Source of the DNA: Stemphylium vesicarium
Taxonomy: Eukaryota > Ascomycota > Dothideomycetes > Pleosporales > Pleosporaceae
Length of the DNA: 64,000 nucleotides
Direction: 5' to 3'
NCBI GenBank assembly: GCA_004380135.1
Contig: QXCR01000012.1
Span: 276,314-340,313, forward strand
Shown piece by piece: positions 20,160 to 31,460 of the stretch; position 1 is the stretch's first letter; the number at the start of each line of letters is the position of its first letter. The translations under genes were made by a program, and so were the position numbers. The notes under the pieces are model-generated. The model made no database searches, had not been told where the DNA came from, and worked only from the letters and a program-made list of their open reading frames with translations.

Positions 20160-21465
20160 CTAAGGCTGGATATCCGATCGTTGAACCAGCCACTGACATC
20201 GACAGTGATATGAGTCGCCCTCCTCTTGCCTTCTTTGATGCCTTGCCCGTTTGGTTAGCTTCGTCGCGGATGCTGCCACTTCAGCTGCAGGATCGCTGAG
20301 TCTCAACGTAAACCTCTCCGCTTGAAAGGCCAGGGTGTTGTCATGCTGAACCACCATCTTCTCGCAATACGGTACCCTACCGTTCGGCATCCGCTCCTCG
20401 ACCAATTTGACAGAGTATGGTATTGTCGGAAGTCGAGTCGAAGTCGTTGTTGCATTGGCCACATCCGCTGCCACAATTGTATCTTCAGGTTGCTTGGATT
20501 TGTTTCCGTAGATATAGCCCTCAATTTGTGTCTCGTTAAAGGTGCACTGCCAAAGACTATCTCCTGGCAAGAAAACAGTGTCTCGTTTCATGGGTTGTCG
20601 TCTTTCCACGGAATTGAAGGCATCATCGCTGAGTAGCACGACTCTATCGTAAGTGGTCCGGAAATAATACGTGGGACTGCCATCCGTTCCAGCTTCTTCA
20701 AGTGCCAGCAGCTCAACAGGCGGGATGGTTGGTACGAGCTCACCACGGCTGATGCTATCGTTGCTAGGCGGCAGACCGATTGTAATCATTGTCGCATTAT
20801 TGTCGCCTATCGGAGCGGGGAGCACGCTTAGCTGCATCATTGTATCCGAGGCGCATTGCCAGGCTACCGACTCGTTTGTTTTCGCCAGACATGATGAGCT
20901 TTGCTGCTGTGGACGCCCCACTGAAAGCGCAAACATGCCACGCTGGATAGCGCTGGTACCGTCTTGAGAAGAATCGTTGCCACTGCTGCGTTCTGTAGAC
21001 GCATGGTCACTACGCAGATCGCTGTTAGCATTGCTCTACCTTCCTGGACCCGGAATATTACCTCTTCGAAGGTCGACGCTTGACTGCCAATAAGCTCAAC
21101 CCGATCGTAAGTAGTATTAATAATTGCAGCACGAGCAGGACAAGAATGCGCCGCCGTTTAGACATGCGCTGCCATATACATCGTGGGAGACTTGGTAGAG
21201 GCTTTTCGCAAGCCTGCATCTCTTCTTCAGACAGGACAAAGACTTCTTTTTCTGGTTGTTCTGGGCTGAGTATCGGCGCCGACAGATGGTTACTTCTTTC
21301 AAAGGGTACAACCTCAATGCCATCTTCTATCTTTTGGAGGAAGCATGTCCCTGAGTTAATGCCTGAGGTATCGGTTGATTGATTGCTATCGTAGTTCGGT
21401 GGAAAGGTCGTGTATATACTGGGTAGTGGTTGAATGCTACTAATTGACCGATTAGGGAGCCGCAT
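20160..21465 (-). CDS. Single-pass membrane protein with fungal extracellular-type domain (DUF7820-like)
   Basis: Exons 21062-21465 and 20160-21021 give 421 residues. A hydrophilic N-terminus ends in SKRRR, then one long membrane helix (about 107-128, ILVLLVLQLLILLTIGL). After it comes a Thr/Ser-rich linker and a domain starting GMFALSVGRPQQQSSSCL, with AWQCASD, YYFRTTYDRVV and LWQCTFNETQIEGYIYG. These Cys/Trp/Tyr motifs are those I recall for a fungus-wide uncharacterised domain (DUF7820) of type II membrane proteins. N-x-S/T sites agree with an outside location. The junction needs a 40-base intron whose CTAAC touches the acceptor, which is unusual, so the exact splice is uncertain. Function unknown. 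Confidence 0.65.
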
Positions 21466-23080
21466 GAAGACGAACCGAGAAGATGTCTAATTAGTGGATA
21501 AAGAAAGAATTAAACTTGTCGCATCTGGGCCTGCCAGATACTGAGTATTTTAAGAAGCGAATCGGGAGGGAAAGAGAGGACGAAGATAGCAACCTGTGCA
21601 TGCCCTGAAAATAGTCGAGGTTAGAGTATATATGGTGCGTAAAATGAACGATTGTGATGATGGGGTCAGACTCTTAACCCTCAGGCCGCTCTAGGCACCT
21701 CGTAGGCGTGCCGACGCTCGATATCCAATCGAGAAATATTGAATTGACAGAAGAGGCAGGCCACAGCTTGTCCAGGTCCATGCAAATCAACGCAGGTCCA
21801 GTCCGAGTTGCTTGCAGCCCATGCTTGACATGAAGATAGAAACCAGATCGAGTAAAGTGGCGAGGAGTAATCGGAGCTGGTATCTGGTATTGGCTCTGCG
21901 CTCACCATGCGACGTGCCTGGGTCTACGCAATAGCCGCCTGCACCTAGCCGCACGTCGGTCGTCGATGAGGCCTTCACCAACTTCACGACTCGGATGTAC
22001 ACAGCAAAGCGGCCTGGTGGCGCAGACGGGATCAAGTAGCTTCCAGTAGGAACATCGCATTAGATGCAATAGTAGTCCTCGAATACGTTGATGTTTTCCT
22101 CACTGCGAAGTTGGCAATGTCAAACATCGAGTTGTGTTGTGTGCACAAAATGTGTTGTGCTGAATAGCCGCTGCCCAGGCGTGACGTAGGTCGCATTTGG
22201 GGTCCCAGGGCGAGCCACAAGTCCACCAGAAGCTGCTGAGCGGGAAGTTCCTGGCGCCGCGCACCTGAAATTCAAGAGGGGAGGGTGTTGTTGAATTGGT
22301 TCTGCCATAATGTGACAAAGGATGCTGCAATGTGAGAGATACACATTGGGTGCGACGGGAGGTAGGAGCTAGCTTTCCCGAAGCAGGCAGGATCGTCCCG
22401 GAGCCTTGGGGCTGTATCTAAGCAACGCCTCACATCCCATTACATGGAACATGTTCCCCCGCGACAACTCCTCCGAATACTCTAAAATGTAGGAGGAACG
22501 AGTGTGCTTTTTTGTCTGAGTTGCGACCACGGAACTGTGCCGAGGCCTGTCTTTCAATAAAGTGTATGGGCCAAGATGTTTCGATTTGATGGGCATGTTT
22601 CGAAACGATAGAGCATTGTCATCTCACCATTGTTTTAGACACGTCAATCCATCATCGCAAGAACCTAAACCTACATCTGATACACCTGACAGACATGGCA
22701 GCCCGGCTTTCGACTTCACCAGCCTAGGTCTCCGGCCGCTGACCTAGGCGTCCCATTCGCTCAGCCTCCAAACCGGCGGAGCTCAGCATCCACTTCTTGC
22801 CTCAGCCGTAGTGATGGCTGGGGATCTATCCAGGGCAAAGTCAGCATCCTTGCTTACAGAATACACGTTTCCTTCTAATATTAGGACTTTTGTGGGAGGT
22901 GGCACGCCTTAAGTGTCGAAGGCTTAGAATCAGCCCGAGCATGTACTACCAGGAAGGGAAACAGGGCTCAGCCGCACACGGGACTTGTAGGAGCATATAA
23001 TGATGGGCCATCACTCAAGATGTTGTCGTTACTCTAGCTTCCTTTACTGTTGTCAACCTGTAAAGTGGAAATCGCTCAAG
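21466..23080. other. 1.6-kb intergenic region
   Basis: No convincing gene. A 62-codon minus-strand frame from an ATG at 22308 (MAEPIQQHPP) and a following frame (SYLIPSAPPGRFAVYIRV, about 21900-22040) have mildly protein-like composition but are separated by stops and I could not join them. They may be gene relics. Confidence 0.3.
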
Positions 23081-23875
23081 ATGAATACTGGACGTTACCT
23101 TCGTCGCGCAAGGGATTCCTTCCAACCCTCGACCACAACACCCTCGACCGCATGTTGGCCGCTTTTCGCTACAGCATTCGCACTCTCTGCCTTATCAATC
23201 GCCAATCTTGGTCTGATCAGTTCCATGGTCGCATGGCTTCTCGAGCAAAAACATGAAGTTCACACCTATCAAATCAACTGGCCTGGAAACGTAACGCCGT
23301 TGAACGTGGAACCGAAGAATCTGTGGGTGGACCAAGGGCACGAGAGCAACGGCGCAGCGGCATATGGATTCTTCGTGGGCATCTTGGGCATGATCACAGC
23401 GTGGAGGATGCAGACTGCGCAACGGGTACGTCAAATGCATGTGACTCGGCCGATTGAGGGGTGTGCTGACAGACATGAACAGCCTCTAAAGAGTCTAACT
23501 GCACTCGCGATTCTTTTGTTCCTCGCCGTCCTGTTTACTCTATCGGCCTTGATCTTCGTATTTGTAGTGACATACAAGACGACCGGGCAGTACATTCGCG
23601 AGCCAGTTGCTTCTAATACAGTCGGCATCAACTATCCAGAGTTTCACTGGACGCCCGAGACTTGGTTCAAGGCGGTATTGGACCTGCCTCTTGCGGACGA
23701 ATCTGTACGCAGTGAGATGGAGGACAGAATCACGAACATGGTAGCCTGGCGGTGGATGCTGCTCGTGATACTCGTCGTGGATATAGTTGGGTTTGGCGTG
23801 ACGATGATGGCTTGGTTGAAGCAGCGGCGGGGCGTCGCAGCGCGAACAGACTCTGTACACCCAACCGAAAAATAA
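23081..23875 (+). CDS. Uncharacterised four-helix membrane protein
   Basis: Exons 23081-23425 and 23483-23875 encode 245 residues. Four hydrophobic helices are visible (about 30-55, 95-115, 122-150 and 215-238). A long loop between helices 1 and 2 carries an N-x-T site, and the tail is basic. The 57-base intron (GTACGT, CTGAC, CAG) is a multiple of three and contains no stop, so retention would simply insert 19 residues between helices 2 and 3. An in-frame ATG exists 81 bases upstream; I prefer MNTGRYL because the extra residues are Cys-rich and unlike a membrane-protein start. No family recognised. Confidence 0.6.
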   Translation: MNTGRYLRRARDSFQPSTTTPSTACWPLFATAFALSALSIANLGLISSMVAWLLEQKHEVHTYQINWPGNVTPLNVEPKNLWVDQGHESNGAAAYGFFVGILGMITAWRMQTAQRVRQMHVTRPIEGCADRHEQPLKSLTALAILLFLAVLFTLSALIFVFVVTYKTTGQYIREPVASNTVGINYPEFHWTPETWFKAVLDLPLADESVRSEMEDRITNMVAWRWMLLVILVVDIVGFGVTMMAWLKQRRGVAARTDSVHPTEK

Positions 23876-24292
23876 AAAGCCACTTTTCTAATACCTTTTG
23901 AAGGGCGAATGTGACATGAAGGAATAGACTGTTGAGTTATTCTTCTATCCACTCTCACATGCAAAAGGTGCACCTGACTACAGCCCGAGGGACCCGTGGA
24001 CGGCTCGTAGAACGCGTGACAGCACCACACATGCGAGAGCGGGCTGCATATAACATCGACCCACCTTTCTCATCCCATAGCTATTACTACGGGGCAGCGA
24101 TATTCACAGCAGCTTCATGTAGTTGAAGCATTAAGCTTGATATCTTACGCCCGCCCGCCAAAGAGCTTAGCGAGACAGGTGCGAAGTGCGAACCTCGGCG
24201 CATCACTGTCACCGCTGTCACGAAAAAACGTAGCCCCGCCGGCTTTCCCTTCCAGCACGCCGTTCTTCGCGACCACGACGCCAGCTTTCGCC
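23876..24292. other. Intergenic, acyltransferase promoter
   Basis: 417 bases between two plus-strand genes; 3' UTR of the first and promoter of the second. No gene seen. Confidence 0.4.
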
Positions 24293-25285
24293 ATGAGCTG
24301 GCTCCTCTACCTCGCCATACCGCCTATGCTCATAATAGCCATGCGGCTGCTCTCATTTGTGCTGCCCGCGAAGCCTGCGCAGCTCGTCTCGTACTATGCC
24401 TTTGCCATAAGCTCCTTCATTCTCATGGGCTGCTGTGCTCTGTACGGCACCCTTGTGGCCATACCTCTGCGCATGGTGGGGTACGGCGGCCTGATTCAAT
24501 GGACTGTAGCGAGGTCCTTCAAGTGGGTTATGTGGTACGGAACGGGCGTGACGTTTAGGGTGACGGGCAGCATGAAGAAGGAAGGCGGTTTCAGCGGCGA
24601 GGATGCGCTCAAGGACCGCCCCGCCGTTTTTGTCGGCAACCACCAGACGTGAGTTTAGCCGCTCTACTGTACAGGGTGAATTGGGGCAGAGGGGGCTAAC
24701 ACGCGATGCAGCGAACTCGACGTCCTCATGCTGGGTTGCATGTTCCCCAAGTACACATCTGTCACGGCCAAAAAGTCACTGAAGTATGTGCCTCTACTTG
24801 GCTGGTTCATGGCCCTCTCCAAGACCGTCTTCATCGACCGCGCAAACCGCACAACATCCCGTGCCGCCTTCGACACGGCGGCGCACACGATGAAATCCAC
24901 GCGCCAGAACGTCTTCATCTTCCCCGAAGGAACACGTTCCTACGCCTCCAAGCCCGACCTCCTCCCCTTCAAAAAGGGCGCCTTCCATCTCGCCGTACAA
25001 GCACAAGTCCCCATTGTGCCCGTCGTTTGCGGAAACTACTTCCACGTACTGGATGTCAAGGGCAAGAGGTTCACCCCTGGCGTAGTGGACGTGACTGTCC
25101 TGCCGCCGATACAAACAAAAGGACTGGGAGCCGAGCATGTAGACGAATTGGTCAAGAAGACTCGCGACGCCATGATGGACGAGTTGATTCGATTGAGCCA
25201 CGTTTCAGGCACAGGTAACGGCGAGCCTCTGCCGCGAAGCAGCGGAATTGACCAAGAGCGCAGCGAGCTAAGGAAGAGGAATTAA
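24293..25285 (+). CDS. slc1: 1-acyl-sn-glycerol-3-phosphate acyltransferase (Slc1 type)
   Basis: Acylates lysophosphatidic acid to phosphatidic acid in glycerolipid synthesis, in ER or lipid-droplet membranes. Exons 24293-24648 and 24712-25285 give 309 residues. Two N-terminal membrane helices precede the PlsC domain. The catalytic H-x4-D motif is NHQTELD (His117, Asp122), split by the intron. The phosphate-binding motif is FPEGTRS (189-195), and VPIVPVVCGNY is the fourth block. The intron acceptor at 24711 keeps the motif intact, which confirms the splice. Length and motif spacing fit the fungal enzyme. The open frame extends upstream but without an ATG or protein character. Confidence 0.93.
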
Positions 25286-26013
25286 GGCGGCTGATAAAAC
25301 AGTGTGTTCGAGCATTGACGAGCTGGAGCATTGTGGATGCTTGCCTTCATGCGACATGAGCTTGGATCAGGGAAATGCCCACACGGGAGGGCAGAAAAAG
25401 ACGAGACCGAGAGCATCTGGCGCGTATGGCGTTAGGTGGTGTTGGTCATCTATGCATATTGATATCCTAGAGATGACGGCTTTGCATTATTGGATGGGCG
25501 TGTACATAGTAGCACTTGAGAGAATACGAATGGCCATAGTGCAGCCTTATACAGCACATGAAGCGTTTCTAGAGCGTGTAACTTGCTGTATTGGAATGCT
25601 TACTGCAGTGGCTGTGTGGTCTTACGTCACACAAGCCAGCAGACTATTTCACGCGTGAGAGAAGTAAAAAAGGTACTATCGGTACTTGCATAGACGCTCA
25701 AGTACACGCGTCTAGGTCATATATCGTGTCAGGAATGGACAAGTTGCGAATACGATATGCCGGAATACCTGTGGTGGGTCGGCATACCTTCCCCATACGT
25801 GAGGAGACCTCGGGGCGAGCTACCCCACGATACCCCTCTTACTACCGAATAAGGCATTCCGTCCTGCACCATCCAATGGCACTTGACACCATGTAGCAAT
25901 TATATATATGTCCACGATGTTAATCTTTTTCCTCTGCAGTGATTGTTTTGTTTCGTTATGAGACGTGTTTCAAATCTTGCAAACTAACCTCCGTCAAGCA
26001 GTAGGAAATCAAT
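25286..26013. other. Intergenic region
   Basis: 728 bases with only short open frames. Nothing recognised apart from flanking UTR sequence. Confidence 0.35.
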
Positions 26014-27151
26014 ATGGCAGCAACACAACCAGGCCTGAAAGACCAAACTACGAGTGGGGAGGGATACGATGTGAATGGAAAGAGCGCGATAGTCACTGGT
26101 GCCGGATCCGGTATGTTACAATTCCTCAGCCTTCTTCCTCTCGACATTCATCCCAGACCCTCTGCTTAACCTCGAATTCAACCTCAGGTATCAACTTTTC
26201 CTTCGCCGCCCTCCTTCTTAGTCGTGGCTGCTCTGTTTTGATTGCCGACCTCTCGCTCCGCCCTGAGGCACAGAAGCTTCTTGATCAGTACAGCAAGAGA
26301 GAGTCAGGCAGACCAAGAGCAGTTTTTGTGAAGACTGATGTAACGGACTGGCCGCAGTTGGAGCGCATGTTCAACGTTGGCGTGCAAGAGTTTGGCCAGG
26401 TGGACATAGTATGTCCGGGGGCAGGTGTCTATGACCCACATTGGAGTAACTTTTGGCATCCACCAGGCGTCACTGGCGGCAAGAGTAAGGACGCAGCCGA
26501 CGGCGGTCGATATGCAAGTCTAGACATCAACGTCACGCATCCCATCCGTACGACACAACTGGCCATCTCACATTTCCTGAATCCTCCGCCTGGTGTCAAG
26601 AGAGTAGGACCCGGAAATCCAAAGAGAGTCATCATCATCTCAAGCATAGCGGGTCAAACCAGCAACCTGAACACACCCATTTACGTGGCTGGAAAGCACG
26701 CCATGAATGGTTTCGTTCGCTCGCTCGGTACCTTGGAAGCGGAAATGGGCATCAGGGTCAATGGCGTAGCACCAGGTGTCATCAAAACACCGCTCTGGAC
26801 CGACCATCCTGAAAAACTAAGATTTATCGACCTGGCTAAGGATGACTGGGCGACGCCGGAAGAAGTTGCAGAGGCCATGGTGAGATGTTTGGAGGAAGCT
26901 GAACTGGGCGGAGGCACGATCTTGGAGGTTGGTGCGAAGCAGACTAGGCGAGTTGAGGCATTTGTATGTATTGCTGATGCTTTCCCCCCACTTCCCACGT
27001 GGGCTTGATGCGTGTACTGATTATGTGATACTAGAACGACCCGGGCCCCAGCGGAGCAGGACATACCGTTAGTAATTTGCACGGGCAATATAGAGAAGTA
27101 TATGAGTGGTTGGGGCAGGAGGGATGGGGTTGTAAGAAGGCCAAGTTGTAA
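26014..27151 (+). CDS. Short-chain dehydrogenase/reductase
   Basis: Exons 26014-26110, 26188-26963 and 27035-27151 give 329 residues of a classical SDR. The cofactor motif TGAGSGI is split by intron 1. VLIADLS follows beta-2, with an acidic residue suggesting NAD(H) preference. IVCPGAGVY replaces the usual NNAG. The catalytic Ser lies in IISSIAG and the Tyr/Lys in YVAGKHA, then NGVAPGVIKTPLW. The pattern resembles 15-hydroxyprostaglandin dehydrogenase-like fungal SDRs. The C-terminal exon adds NDPGPSGAGHTVSN and a Trp-rich tail. The substrate cannot be told from the sequence, and no biosynthetic cluster surrounds it. Confidence 0.85.
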
Positions 27152-27906
27152 TGCAAGGATATGGAACATCTCTGCGATGGAATACGGTAGAAAGACAGCA
27201 ATGAAGTCATATTGCATAACCCAACTCTACAACTGCAAATATCGAGACAGAAAGAGGTACAATTGCAATTCGCTGAGAATGGCAGCTCGCATCGAGAAGT
27301 TTACCGATTCATAAGGCGACCGGTTATTGAGATGCTTGGCTGGCTCTAGGTCCCGTCGGGCGACAGTGGTCCGGCGCGCCAAAATTTCGCATCGCGACAT
27401 GTCTGACAACGGTGGAAGTAGGCCAAACAAATCTGATGTCGCCCGCGCATCGCATCGCAACAGAGGGACTACCCCGGTCGCATTACGGGCGATTCAGCCA
27501 AGTATGATATCATTTCTGGTACGATGTTGGACGTGCGACAAGAATTTTGATAGCTTCGGGCGACTTGTCCATCATGGCTTGCTTCCACGGAATGGTTTCA
27601 CCGGGCGCAGGGTCTCGGCCGGTGGCTGACTGTCGTCTTCAGGCGTGCTGATTGATGGTAGTCCGGCCTATCACCGAGTCGTTGGCCCGGCATTGCCACT
27701 TGTGACGCTGCAGCCTTTTTCCATGGAGGGGCTCGGAATGGGAGGGGCGCTACGTATGAAAGTGCTCCACCGCCGCCGCAGCTCCCAACAGACATTCTCC
27801 TCGCAAACACTCTTCTCTCTATCAACCACACCTAAACTGCTCTTCACCCCAATTGCATAGTAAAAAACACATACACACATACACATATACCCATACATAC
27901 AACACA
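27152..27906. other. Transaldolase upstream region
   Basis: 755 bases without a convincing gene. The last about 100 bases are a CA-rich leader directly before the transaldolase ATG. Confidence 0.4.
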
Positions 27907-29080
27907 ATGCCTAGCTCTCTCGACCAGCTCAAGGCCTCCGGCACCGTACGTAGCAACTGGACCCCCACGTCATTGCGACACCCGCGGAAGAATTATTATA
28001 TCTGACAGAAACTTCAACTTGCAGACCGTTGTCGCCGACTCTGGTGACTTCGCGACCATCAAGAAGTACCAGCCCCAGGATGCGACCACCAACCCTTCGC
28101 TCATCCTCGCCGCCTCCAAGAAGCCCGAGTACGCGCAGCTGATCGACGCGGCCGTCCAGTACGGCAAGAAGAACGGCACGGACCTTGAGAACCAGGTCGA
28201 CGTCACACTCGACAACCTCCTCGTCCAGTTCGGAAAGGAGATTCTTCAGATTGTCCCCGGCAAGGTCTCAACAGAGGTCGACGCCCGCTTCTCTTTCTCC
28301 ACCGAGGAGTCTGTAGCAAAGGCGCTGCGCATCATCGACGTATGTTTGCACCCTGCTGAATTTTAATCAAAGACGAACGAACAGGTATGCTGACTCTGCG
28401 CAGCTTTACAAGGAGATTGGCATTGGAAAGGAGCGCATTCTCATCAAGCTCGCCTCAACATGGGAGGGCATCAAGGCCGCTGAGATCCTGCAGTCAAAGC
28501 ACGGCATCAACTGCAACCTTACCCTCATGTTCTCCCAGGTCCAGGCCATCGCTGCCGCTGAGGCCGGTGCTTTCCTCATCTCTCCCTTCGTTGGCCGTAT
28601 CCTCGACTGGTACAAGGCTGCCCACAAGAAGGAGTACACCAAGGAGGAGGACCCTGGTGTCAAGAGCGTCCAGCAAATCTTCAACTACTACAAGAAACAC
28701 GGCTACAACACCATTGTCATGGGTGCTTCTTTCCGCAGCGTCGGCGAGGTCACCGAGCTTGCCGGCTGCGACTACCTTACCATTGCTGTGAGTAGCTTCC
28801 CTGTCCACTCCTCTTTCTTTCAATTTACTGACAAACCCAGCCCAACCTGCTCGAGCAGCTCTACAACTCACAAGACGACGTCCCCAAGAAGCTCATCGCC
28901 GAGGACGCCAGCAAGCTCGACATTGAGAAGAAGAGCTACATCAACAACGAGGCCGAGTTCCGCTTCTACTTCAACGAGGACCAGATGGCCGTCGAGAAGC
29001 TCCGTGAAGGTATCTCCAAGTTCGCCGCTGATGCCGTCACCCTCAAGGACATCCTGCGCGAGAAGATCCAGGCTGCTTAA
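27907..29080 (+). CDS. tal1: Transaldolase
   Basis: Pentose-phosphate-pathway enzyme moving a dihydroxyacetone unit from sedoheptulose-7-phosphate to glyceraldehyde-3-phosphate in the cytosol. Exons 27907-27945, 28025-28339, 28404-28787 and 28841-29080 encode 325 residues, the usual length of class I transaldolase. DATTNPSLIL is the first signature, and the Schiff-base Lys is in ILIKLASTWEGI (Lys133). CNLTLMFSQVQA and SPFVGRILDWY follow, then MGASFRSVGE. The codons are strongly C-ending, as expected for an abundant enzyme. Three introns of 53-79 nt all keep frame. Confidence 0.96.
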
Positions 29081-29560
29081 ATTATATGGTCCGATACCGG
29101 CCATGGAATGAGTATATGATATAATTACGATTTTTTCCTCACGCTTGATCACTGCGACCTGACGCGAGGTTCGGAAGGCACATAGATAGTAAAAATTGAC
29201 ATGTCAAAACCCGATTACACGCAAATTGCACGTTATGCTTTGCCTGTGTGAAACGTCATGAATCCGCAAGATGATGTGGAATTGACAAGAAAGGGCACAT
29301 GTGAAACGAGGGGCTATTGATTTATCATTCGCCGGCTCTGGCCCGGCTTTACTGACCGTGTTAAGAGCGAGCTGTTGCGGGTCTCGCGCGTTGCGTCACT
29401 AGGAAGCCCCGCAATTGAAAGCTCACCTACTGCCGGCGGGAGCTACGTCTTCCTTCCCCCCAAAATCCCCATCTACGACTTTACACTATACACAAAAGCT
29501 CCAGAAGCACCCAGCAAACTCACATCAAATACCATCAACACCAATCACATTACCGTAAAA
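29081..29560. other. Region between transaldolase and SOD1
   Basis: 480 bases with the transaldolase 3' UTR and the SOD1 promoter with a CA-rich leader. No gene seen. Confidence 0.4.
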
Positions 29561-30573
29561 ATGGTCAAAGCCGGTACGTTTTCTCATCCAATAGCTACAC
29601 ACAAGCTTGCCCTGTTGTGGCAAGGTGGGGTCAGTCGGGTGCGTAAGATTGAGCAGATTGTTTCGACGACAGCATGTTTAGCGGTACCAAAAGGCTCCGA
29701 ATAGCAAGGGCAATTGGACAGCTTTTGGTCCTTGAGGACCCTGTTGTCGAGCCAGAAGCGGTAGATCGATCAATGCCTCCGTTTCTGGGAGCTTGGGATC
29801 CCTTTCGCTCCAATCAGCTCTTCTGACGCGAAACACCTTGATGGCCTTTCTACCCACCTGCACGGGCACTATACCTACCTTTCTTGCTTTTCAGCCCTAC
29901 CAGCAACCGCTTCTGGCAATAGCAAGGGTTGGTCTGGCCTGGGATGTGAACACAGAAAGGCGGAAGGACGGGAGCGAGCGGGATAGGCCCGAAGGCTTAG
30001 CAGATCATCTCTACCATATCTGCAAACCGAACGAGAATGCTAACGCACTTGTTTCCCCCAACAGTCGCCGTCCTCCGTGGAGACTCCAACGTCAAGGGAA
30101 CCGTCACCTTTGAGCAGGCCGATGAGAACTCCAACACCACCATCTCATGGGACATTTCGGGCCACGACGCCAACGCCGAGCGCGGCATGCACGTCCACGC
30201 TTTCGGTGACAACACAAACGGCTGCACCTCTGCTGGCCCTCACTTCAACCCCCACAACAAGACGCACGGTGCCCCCGTCGACGAGGAGCGCCACGTCGGT
30301 GACTTGGGCAACTTCAAGACTGATGGCCAGGGTAACGCAAAGGGAAGCGTTACTGATAAGCTCATCAAATTGATTGGCTCTGAGAGCGTCATTGGCGTAT
30401 GTTTTCCTCCTGTGTGTTATTGGGGAATGGCTTGAGACTAACGATTTTTACAGCGCACTATTGTCGTTCACGCTGGCACTGACGACCTTGGCAAGGGTGG
30501 CCACGAGGAGTCTAAGAAGACTGGTAACGCCGGTGGTCGTCCTGCTTGCGGTGTCATTGGTATCTCCAACTAG
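29561..30573 (+). CDS. sod1: Cu/Zn superoxide dismutase Sod1
   Basis: Converts superoxide to peroxide and oxygen in the cytosol and mitochondrial intermembrane space. Exons 29561-29573, 30065-30396 and 30454-30573 give 154 residues, the standard fungal length. Metal ligands are all present: GMHVHAFGD, GPHFNPHNKTHG and the ERHVGDLGN Asp/His pair, with VVHAGTDDLGKGG and the active-site Arg in GGRPACGV. The first exon codes only four complete residues plus one base (MVKA), and the first intron is 491 bases, about eight times the local norm. The N-terminus MVKAVAVLRGD is what the family requires, so this structure is well supported. Confidence 0.96.
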
Positions 30574-31460
30574 ACTTGTGAAACATGTGGATATACACCA
30601 TCCATCATGGGGCAGCGATTAGTGGAAGAGGGCTAAAATGAACTTGGTCTTACTGTAGCTGAATCAATTCTGCTGTCCTGATATAACTGTGCATAGCTTG
30701 AGTGATATGATGCAGTCAAAGACTTCTCCAAAGCAACAACCACAAATGACTAAAGACAACCGGAGGTGTTGTTTGTATTGCTTGTACACAAGACTACTGA
30801 GATTGAAAAAGAGCTACTACCATCACGGCAAGACTCGAGAAGATCAGACATTATTTGTATTCTTCTATTTGAAACTACCAATTCACCACCGCCGCAACCG
30901 CCTGCACGCCTCTGCAATCTCATCGTTGTTGTAGAGATGACTAAATCTCAATGGGGCGAGTATGCGACTCGCAGCAGCTGCAGTTGCCCCAGGCAATCAC
31001 ACAGGTGCATGTGTATGTGTCACAGACCCCGGAAGCCCATACACCAATTTGGCGACCAAAACCCCCATCCAAAAAATGAGGATCAAGGACGAGAAGAAGA
31101 GCCAAACTCCTAAAGGAGAAGCTGGATTGAGGGGGTATCGATGCTTACAGTCCAGAAAAAAAATTGTCTGGGTGGCCAATTTTTCTAGGCGCCACATTGT
31201 GGCCATGCACAAGAAGCGAATGTTGACAAAGAAGATCGAAGTGTGGGTTGTGTGGGTGTATGTGTATACCATCGACCCCAACCTGTCGAGGTGGGGCGTG
31301 GCGTAATAGTAATGGTGAACAAGAAGCGCACACACTGTTGCTGTGGTGTTCAAGGTCAGTATGGGGGGTGAGGATGCGCGCGACTACCAAGCAGGAAAAG
31401 CGCTATAGAAGAATTGTGCTCAAGCCGCCAAACGCGACGAAATCAGGGTTGCCGTTCCGT
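30574..31460. other. Convergent region downstream of SOD1
   Basis: 887 bases between convergent genes. Several short open frames, none protein-like. Probably two 3' UTRs plus spacer. Confidence 0.35.

Noticed and set aside
26014..27151. SDR as part of a secondary-metabolite cluster
   Set aside because: Neighbours are transaldolase, SOD1 and an acyltransferase; no polyketide synthase, NRPS, P450 or pathway regulator is in the window.
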